From: Amycolatopsis nigrescens CSC17Ta-90
Lineage (GTDB): Bacteria > Actinomycetota > Actinomycetes > Mycobacteriales > Pseudonocardiaceae
Length of the DNA: 64,000 nt
Assembly (NCBI RefSeq): GCF_000384315.1
Contig: NZ_ARVW01000001.1
Span: 7,795,001-7,859,000 of the forward strand
Reading direction: 5' to 3'
Part shown: in pieces, positions 60,358 through 64,000 of the stretch
Numbering within the stretch: position 1 is the stretch's first letter
Layout of the letters: every line of letters starts with the position of its first letter
Program-made: the position numbers and the translations under genes
Notes under the pieces: model-generated
The model's database searches: none
What the model saw: the letters and a program-made list of their open reading frames with translations, nothing else
What the model was told of the DNA's origin: nothing

Positions 60358-61206
60358 ATGCCCATTTTCGATACGCCGGAACCCATCTCGGCCACCATCG
60401 ACCTCGGCGTCGGTGACGTGCGGATCAGCGCGAGCGACCGGACCGACACGGTGGTCGAGGTGCGCCCGAGCGACCAGACCGATGAGTCGGACGTCAAGGC
60501 CGCGAAGCAGGTCCGCGTCGAGTACGTGAACGGGGAGCTGCTGGTCACCGGGCCGCGGCCGCGGTTCTTCGACCCCTCGCGCAAGACCAGGTCGGTCGAC
60601 GTGACGATCGAGCTGCCCTCGGGTTCCAGGGTGCACGGCGACGCCGCGATCGGTCAGTTTCACGGCACCGGGCTGCTCGGCGAGTGCCGGTTCGAGATGT
60701 CCGCCGGACACGTCCGGCTGGACGGGACGGGACCGTTGCGGGTGGACACCGGGGCGGGCTACGTCGTGGTGGACCGAGTCGCCGGCAACGCGGAGGTCAG
60801 CACCGGCTCCGGGCGGGTGACCATCGGCGAGGTCGACGGCACCGGCGTGGTCAAGAACTCCAACGGCCGCACCGAGATCGGCGCCGCCACCGGCGAGGTC
60901 CGGGTCCGCGCCGCCAACGGTGACATCTCCGTCGACAGGGCGAGCGCCGGGGTCGACGCGAAGTGCGCCAACGGCAGCATCTTCGTCGGCGAGGTGATCC
61001 GCGGCGCACTCGTGCTCAACACCTCGACCGGTGACCTCGAAGTCGGTGTCGCGGACGGCATCGACGCGTGGCTCGACCTGGACACCGGCTACGGCCGCGT
61101 GCGCAACGCGCTCTCCGGCACCTCCCCGCAGCCCGGCGGCGACGGCGAGACCGTCGAGGTCCGCGCGCACACCTCCTTCGGCGACATCACCGTCCGCCGC
61201 GCCTGA
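60358..61206 (+). CDS. DUF4097 beta-helix protein
   Basis: A 282-residue protein of repeated short strands (SATIDLGVGDVRISASDR, VDVTIELPSGSRVHGDAAIG, VRLDGTGPLRVDTGAGYVVV, VSTGSGRVTIGEVDG, RVRAANGDISVDRASAG), the right-handed beta-helix of DUF4097/adhesin-like proteins. No signal peptide is seen, so it is likely cytoplasmic. Genes like this commonly sit between an RHH regulator and a DrrAB-type exporter in actinomycetes; the role is unknown. GAAGAGGA precedes the ATG. Confidence 0.85.
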   Translation: MPIFDTPEPISATIDLGVGDVRISASDRTDTVVEVRPSDQTDESDVKAAKQVRVEYVNGELLVTGPRPRFFDPSRKTRSVDVTIELPSGSRVHGDAAIGQFHGTGLLGECRFEMSAGHVRLDGTGPLRVDTGAGYVVVDRVAGNAEVSTGSGRVTIGEVDGTGVVKNSNGRTEIGAATGEVRVRAANGDISVDRASAGVDAKCANGSIFVGEVIRGALVLNTSTGDLEVGVADGIDAWLDLDTGYGRVRNALSGTSPQPGGDGETVEVRAHTSFGDITVRRA

Positions 61207-61240
61207 ATCCGATCGAACCTGCCGAAAGGGAACCAAGAAC

Positions 61241-62203
61241 ATGACCACGAGGCCTTCTCGGTCCGCCATCACGGCGACCGGACTCCGCAAGTCCTACGGC
61301 GACAAGACCGTGCTCGACGGCATCGACCTGAACGTGCCGCGGGGCACCGTCTTCGCGCTGCTCGGTGCGAACGGCGCGGGCAAGACCACCACGGTCAAGA
61401 TCCTGTCCACGCTGATCAACGCCGACCACGGTGCCGCGACGGTTGCCGGGCACGACCTGGCGGGTGACCCCGACGCGGTGCGTGCCTCGATCGGGGTCAC
61501 CGGCCAGTTCTCGGCGGTGGACAACCTGCTCACCGGCGAGGAGAACCTGATCCTGATGGCGAAGCTGCACCACCTCGGCCGGGCCGAGGGGAGGCGGCTG
61601 GCCACCGAGCTGCTCGCCCGGTTCGACCTGACCGAGGCCGGGAAGAAGACCGTTTCCACCTACTCCGGCGGCATGCGGCGGCGGCTCGATCTCGCGATGA
61701 CACTGGTCGGCAGCCCGCAGGTGATCTTCCTCGACGAACCGACCACCGGGCTGGACCCGCGCAGCCGCCGCGGCCTGTGGCAGATCGTCCGCGATCTGGT
61801 GGCCGGCGGCGTCACCATCTTCCTCACCACGCAGTACCTGGAGGAGGCCGACGAGCTCGCCGACCGGATCGCCGTGCTCGACCACGGGCGGCTGGTCGCC
61901 GAGGGCACCGCGGACGAGCTCAAGCGCCGCATCCCCGGTGGTCACGTCCAGCTCCGGTTCGCCGACGCCCGCGGTCTCGACGCGGCCGTGCGGGCAATCG
62001 CGGGCGGGACGCCCGACGTCGAGTCGCTGACCCTCCGGGTGCCCAGCGACGGCAGCCTCCGCTCGTTGAAGGCCCTGATCAACCGGCTCGACGCGGACAC
62101 GATCGACGTCGACCAGCTGACCGTGCACACCCCCGACCTCGACGACGTCTTCCTCGCCCTGACCGGCACCAACCCCGCGAACGAGAAGGTGGCAGCCCGA
62201 TGA
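61241..62203 (+). CDS. ABC exporter ATPase, DrrA (daunorubicin-resistance) type
   Basis: A 320-residue ATPase: Walker A GANGAGKTTT, Q-loop near VTGQFSAVDNLLTGEENL, signature YSGGMRRRLDLA, Walker B VIFLDEPTTGLDP, followed by LTTQYLEEADELADRI and the C-terminal DrrA-type extension (VHTPDLDDVFLALTG). It exports a hydrophobic compound or drug with the permease coded next. ATG 61241 has AAAGGG upstream. It overlaps the permease start by ATGA. Confidence 0.92.
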   Translation: MTTRPSRSAITATGLRKSYGDKTVLDGIDLNVPRGTVFALLGANGAGKTTTVKILSTLINADHGAATVAGHDLAGDPDAVRASIGVTGQFSAVDNLLTGEENLILMAKLHHLGRAEGRRLATELLARFDLTEAGKKTVSTYSGGMRRRLDLAMTLVGSPQVIFLDEPTTGLDPRSRRGLWQIVRDLVAGGVTIFLTTQYLEEADELADRIAVLDHGRLVAEGTADELKRRIPGGHVQLRFADARGLDAAVRAIAGGTPDVESLTLRVPSDGSLRSLKALINRLDADTIDVDQLTVHTPDLDDVFLALTGTNPANEKVAAR

Positions 62204-63024
62204 GCACCATGACCCACGCGCCCCACCGCACGGCGAGCACCCGCTCCCACGCGCTGAGCGACTCGGCCACCATGCTGAGCCGCAACCTCAAGCACATGCT
62301 CCGCTACCCGTCGATGACGGTGATGCTGGTCGGGATGCCGATCGTCTTCCTGCTGCTGTTCGTCTACGTGTTCGGCGGCACGCTGGGTGCCGGGCTCGGC
62401 GGTGCGTCCGGTGGGCGCGCGGAGTACGTCAACTACGTGGTGCCCGCGATCATCCTGATGACCGTCACCAGTGCGGTGCAGGGCACCGCCGTGTCGGTCG
62501 CGATGGACATGACCGAAGGCATCATCGCCCGCTTCCGCACCATGTCCATAGCCAGAGTCTCGGTGCTGACCGGGCACGTGCTGGGCAGCCTGATCCAGGT
62601 GGTGCTCAGCGTCGCCGTCGTCCTCGGTGTCGCCTTCCTGGTCGGCTTCCGCCCCTCGGCGGGCTTCGGTGACTGGCTCGCCGCCGGCGGTGTCATCCTG
62701 GCGATGGGGTTCGCGCTGATCTGGCTGTCGGTCGCGCTGGGGCAGGCGAGCGGCAGCGTGGAGACCGCGAGCAACGTGGGCATGCCGCTGGTGCTGCTGC
62801 CCTTCCTCGGCAGCGGGTTCGTGCCGACCGACTCGATGCCGGCCGCGATCCGCTGGTTCGCCGAGTACCAGCCGTTCACGCCGATCATCGAAACCCTGCG
62901 CGGCCTGCTGATGGGCACGCCGATCGGCAACAACCTGGCGATCGCGCTCGGCTGGTGCTTCGTCATCGCGCTGGGTGGCTACCTCTGGGCGAAGAAGCTG
63001 TTCAACCGCGAGTACTCCCGCTGA
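62200..63024 (+). CDS. ABC exporter permease, DrrB type (ABC-2)
   Basis: A 274-residue, six-helix ABC-2 permease: MLVGMPIVFLLLFVYVFGG, YVNYVVPAIILMTVTSAVQG, MDMTEGIIARFRTMSIARVS (the conserved cytoplasmic loop), and the FLGSGFVPTDSMPAAIRWFA region with PFTPIIETLRGLL. ATG 62200 overlaps the ATPase stop, so the two are coupled. The gene is followed by a strong terminator. The exported compound is unknown. Confidence 0.9.
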   Translation: MSTMTHAPHRTASTRSHALSDSATMLSRNLKHMLRYPSMTVMLVGMPIVFLLLFVYVFGGTLGAGLGGASGGRAEYVNYVVPAIILMTVTSAVQGTAVSVAMDMTEGIIARFRTMSIARVSVLTGHVLGSLIQVVLSVAVVLGVAFLVGFRPSAGFGDWLAAGGVILAMGFALIWLSVALGQASGSVETASNVGMPLVLLPFLGSGFVPTDSMPAAIRWFAEYQPFTPIIETLRGLLMGTPIGNNLAIALGWCFVIALGGYLWAKKLFNREYSR

Positions 63025-63048
63025 TTGTTCTTCCGTACCAAAGGAAGC

Positions 63049-63093
63049 AGCACGCCTGCCGTTCTCGACCCGGTCGAGAACGGCAGGCGTGCT
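63049..63093. terminator. Bidirectional hairpin terminator
   Basis: A perfect 21-bp stem (63049-63069 with 63073-63093) and 3-nt loop, followed by a short T-run in the forward direction. It lies between the convergent DrrB-type and cupin genes, 25 nt after the first and 10 nt after the second, so it serves both. Confidence 0.9.
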
Positions 63094-63102
63094 TTATCGC
63101 GT

Positions 63103-63537
63103 TCAGGCGGTTTCGAGCTGGTACAGCTCGGGCAGGGAGACCTTGATCGGCTCCTGGGTGGTCCGTGCGATCACCACGACCACCGGCTCGTCCGGGTCGG
63201 GATTCTCCTCGCGATGCGGGACTAACGGGGGAACGAGCAGGAAGTCGCCAGGGCCGGCGGAGATCCGCACCTCCTGGGTGCCGTCGTGGTAGACGAACAC
63301 GGGATGGCCGCTGACCACGTAGATCCCCGCCTCCGAGTCGCCGTGGTGGTGATCGTCGGTCGCGCTCGAAGGCGGGTTCCGAACCAGGCCCATCCAGAGC
63401 TTCTTCGAGCCGGTCGTGGCGCCGCTGATCGCGGTGTGACCGTCCAGCTCGCCGGCCCGGACGTGGTGGACGCGGTTGCCCCGCGGCGGTTCGGCGTTGG
63501 TGTTCACTGCGGAACCGGTGTGCTGGTGGGTGGTCAT
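63103..63537 (-). CDS. Cupin-domain protein
   Basis: A 144-residue single-domain cupin: motif 1 DDHHHGDSEAGIYVVSGHPV and motif 2 GDFLLVPPLVPHREENP, with His ligands for a metal. Family members include oxygenases, isomerases and sensors, and the role here is not clear. ATG 63537 has GGAGG 6-7 nt upstream and was preferred to the longer frame, whose extra N-terminal part is not cupin-like. It is divergent from a DJ-1/PfpI gene across about 200 nt. Confidence 0.85.
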   Translation of the reverse strand: MTTHQHTGSAVNTNAEPPRGNRVHHVRAGELDGHTAISGATTGSKKLWMGLVRNPPSSATDDHHHGDSEAGIYVVSGHPVFVYHDGTQEVRISAGPGDFLLVPPLVPHREENPDPDEPVVVVIARTTQEPIKVSLPELYQLETA

Positions 63538-63737
63538 CCCGTGCCTCCTGGTGGTTTCGGTGGTCTTCGTCCGGGAACCCAGGTTGCGGCCACCGGGCCG
63601 TGCGCCGCAAAGATTTTTGCTGCTTTGGCAAAGCGTTGGCGATATCCCGTTGAGAATTGTCCTTAATGCCGATGGTAGGCCGAGTGGGTGCGGGTTAATG
63701 TTCGAACACAATTCCCACTCGCTCGAAAGGCATTCAT

Positions 63738-64000
63738 ATGCACGCCCAGCTCGTTCTGTTCGACGGCTTTGATCCGCTCGATGTGGTGGCGCCCTACGAG
63801 GTGTTGTATGCGGGCGGTATCGCATCCGGTGGAGCGCTGACGGTCGAACTGGTCTCGGCCGAAGGGCCTCGTGAGGTGGTCGGCGGCACTGGTGGGCTGA
63901 CCCTGCGCGCCACCGCCGCCCTCGATCCGGCCCGGCCCGGTCTCGTCCTGGTCCCCGGCGCTTCCGGTCGGGTCGGGGAGCCCGCCGACGGGCCGGACGA
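63738..64000 (+). CDS. DJ-1/PfpI-family protein (3' end outside window)
   Basis: The first 87 codons of a gene cut by the window end. The start MHAQLVLFDGFDPLDVVAPY, with the adjoining EVLYAGG, and later LVLVPGASGR match the DJ-1/PfpI glutamine-amidotransferase-like fold, including the Glu of the active site in PYEVL. The nucleophile cysteine would lie beyond the window, so activity (isonitrile hydratase, glyoxalase, or an AraC-type regulator with an N-terminal DJ-1 domain) cannot be judged. GAAAGG precedes the ATG. Confidence 0.8.
   Translation, partial: MHAQLVLFDGFDPLDVVAPYEVLYAGGIASGGALTVELVSAEGPREVVGGTGGLTLRATAALDPARPGLVLVPGASGRVGEPADGPD

Overview
The window is high-GC DNA with the codon bias of a filamentous actinomycete. 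The gene mix points to a soil Pseudonocardiaceae-type organism (Amycolatopsis or a relative): an actinobacterial contractile injection system, latex-clearing proteins, DUF3558-type lipoproteins, an XRE/NB-ARC/TPR regulator and DUF4097 linked to a DrrAB exporter. No rRNA, tRNA, CRISPR, transposase, integrase or plasmid function was seen. The genus is an inference.

Layout. 1-3281: an MMPL exporter cut by the window edge, carrying an unusual C-terminal P-loop domain, divergent from its likely TetR repressor across a palindromic operator. 3411-16783: a forward catabolic operon with a semialdehyde dehydrogenase, a class III aminotransferase, a polyamine-type ABC importer with two paralogous binding lipoproteins, a zinc alcohol dehydrogenase, a kinase/M23-like/PLP-lyase fusion and a YtcJ-like amidohydrolase. 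Together these look like uptake and breakdown of a hydroxylated amine or amino alcohol.

17178-40012: a complete extracellular-type contractile injection system (eCIS). It has sheath, two tube proteins, LysM hub, spike, PAAR tip, gp25/J/I baseplate, AAA+ ATPase, DUF4255 cap, a Pro/Ala-rich 863-residue protein, a LuxR regulator and membrane or secreted accessory proteins. Two forward genes inside it (30017-31789) look like cargo: a DUF4157 (eCIS core) protein ending in a zinc deaminase-like toxin domain, and a protein with a Cys/His arrangement resembling CheD/CNF-type glutamine deamidases. Both carry an LQ...GNAAV element and VQR motifs; VQR recurs ten times in the Pro/Ala-rich eCIS protein. 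This is the most novel part of the window.

40317-42755 is an XRE/NB-ARC/TPR regulator. 42775-49004 is a rubber (cis-1,4-polyisoprene) degradation locus: two tandem latex-clearing proteins, a two-subunit molybdenum hydroxylase of the OxiAB type and a divergent TetR regulator. 49001-57006 is acid/CoA catabolism: a flavin monooxygenase, two IclR regulators, a 3-oxoacid CoA-transferase pair, a family III CoA-transferase, an acyl-CoA dehydrogenase and an MHS-type importer. Three copies of one 16-bp palindrome tie the last IclR gene to the acyl-CoA dehydrogenase and the importer.

57003-64000: a DUF2332 protein, a DUF3558-like lipoprotein, an orphan gene, then a ribbon-helix-helix protein whose start codon lies in a helically phased GCCAT array, followed by DUF4097 and DrrA/DrrB-type exporter genes ending in a strong bidirectional terminator; then a cupin and a truncated DJ-1/PfpI gene. 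All functions come from reading motifs and gene order; no database search was run.
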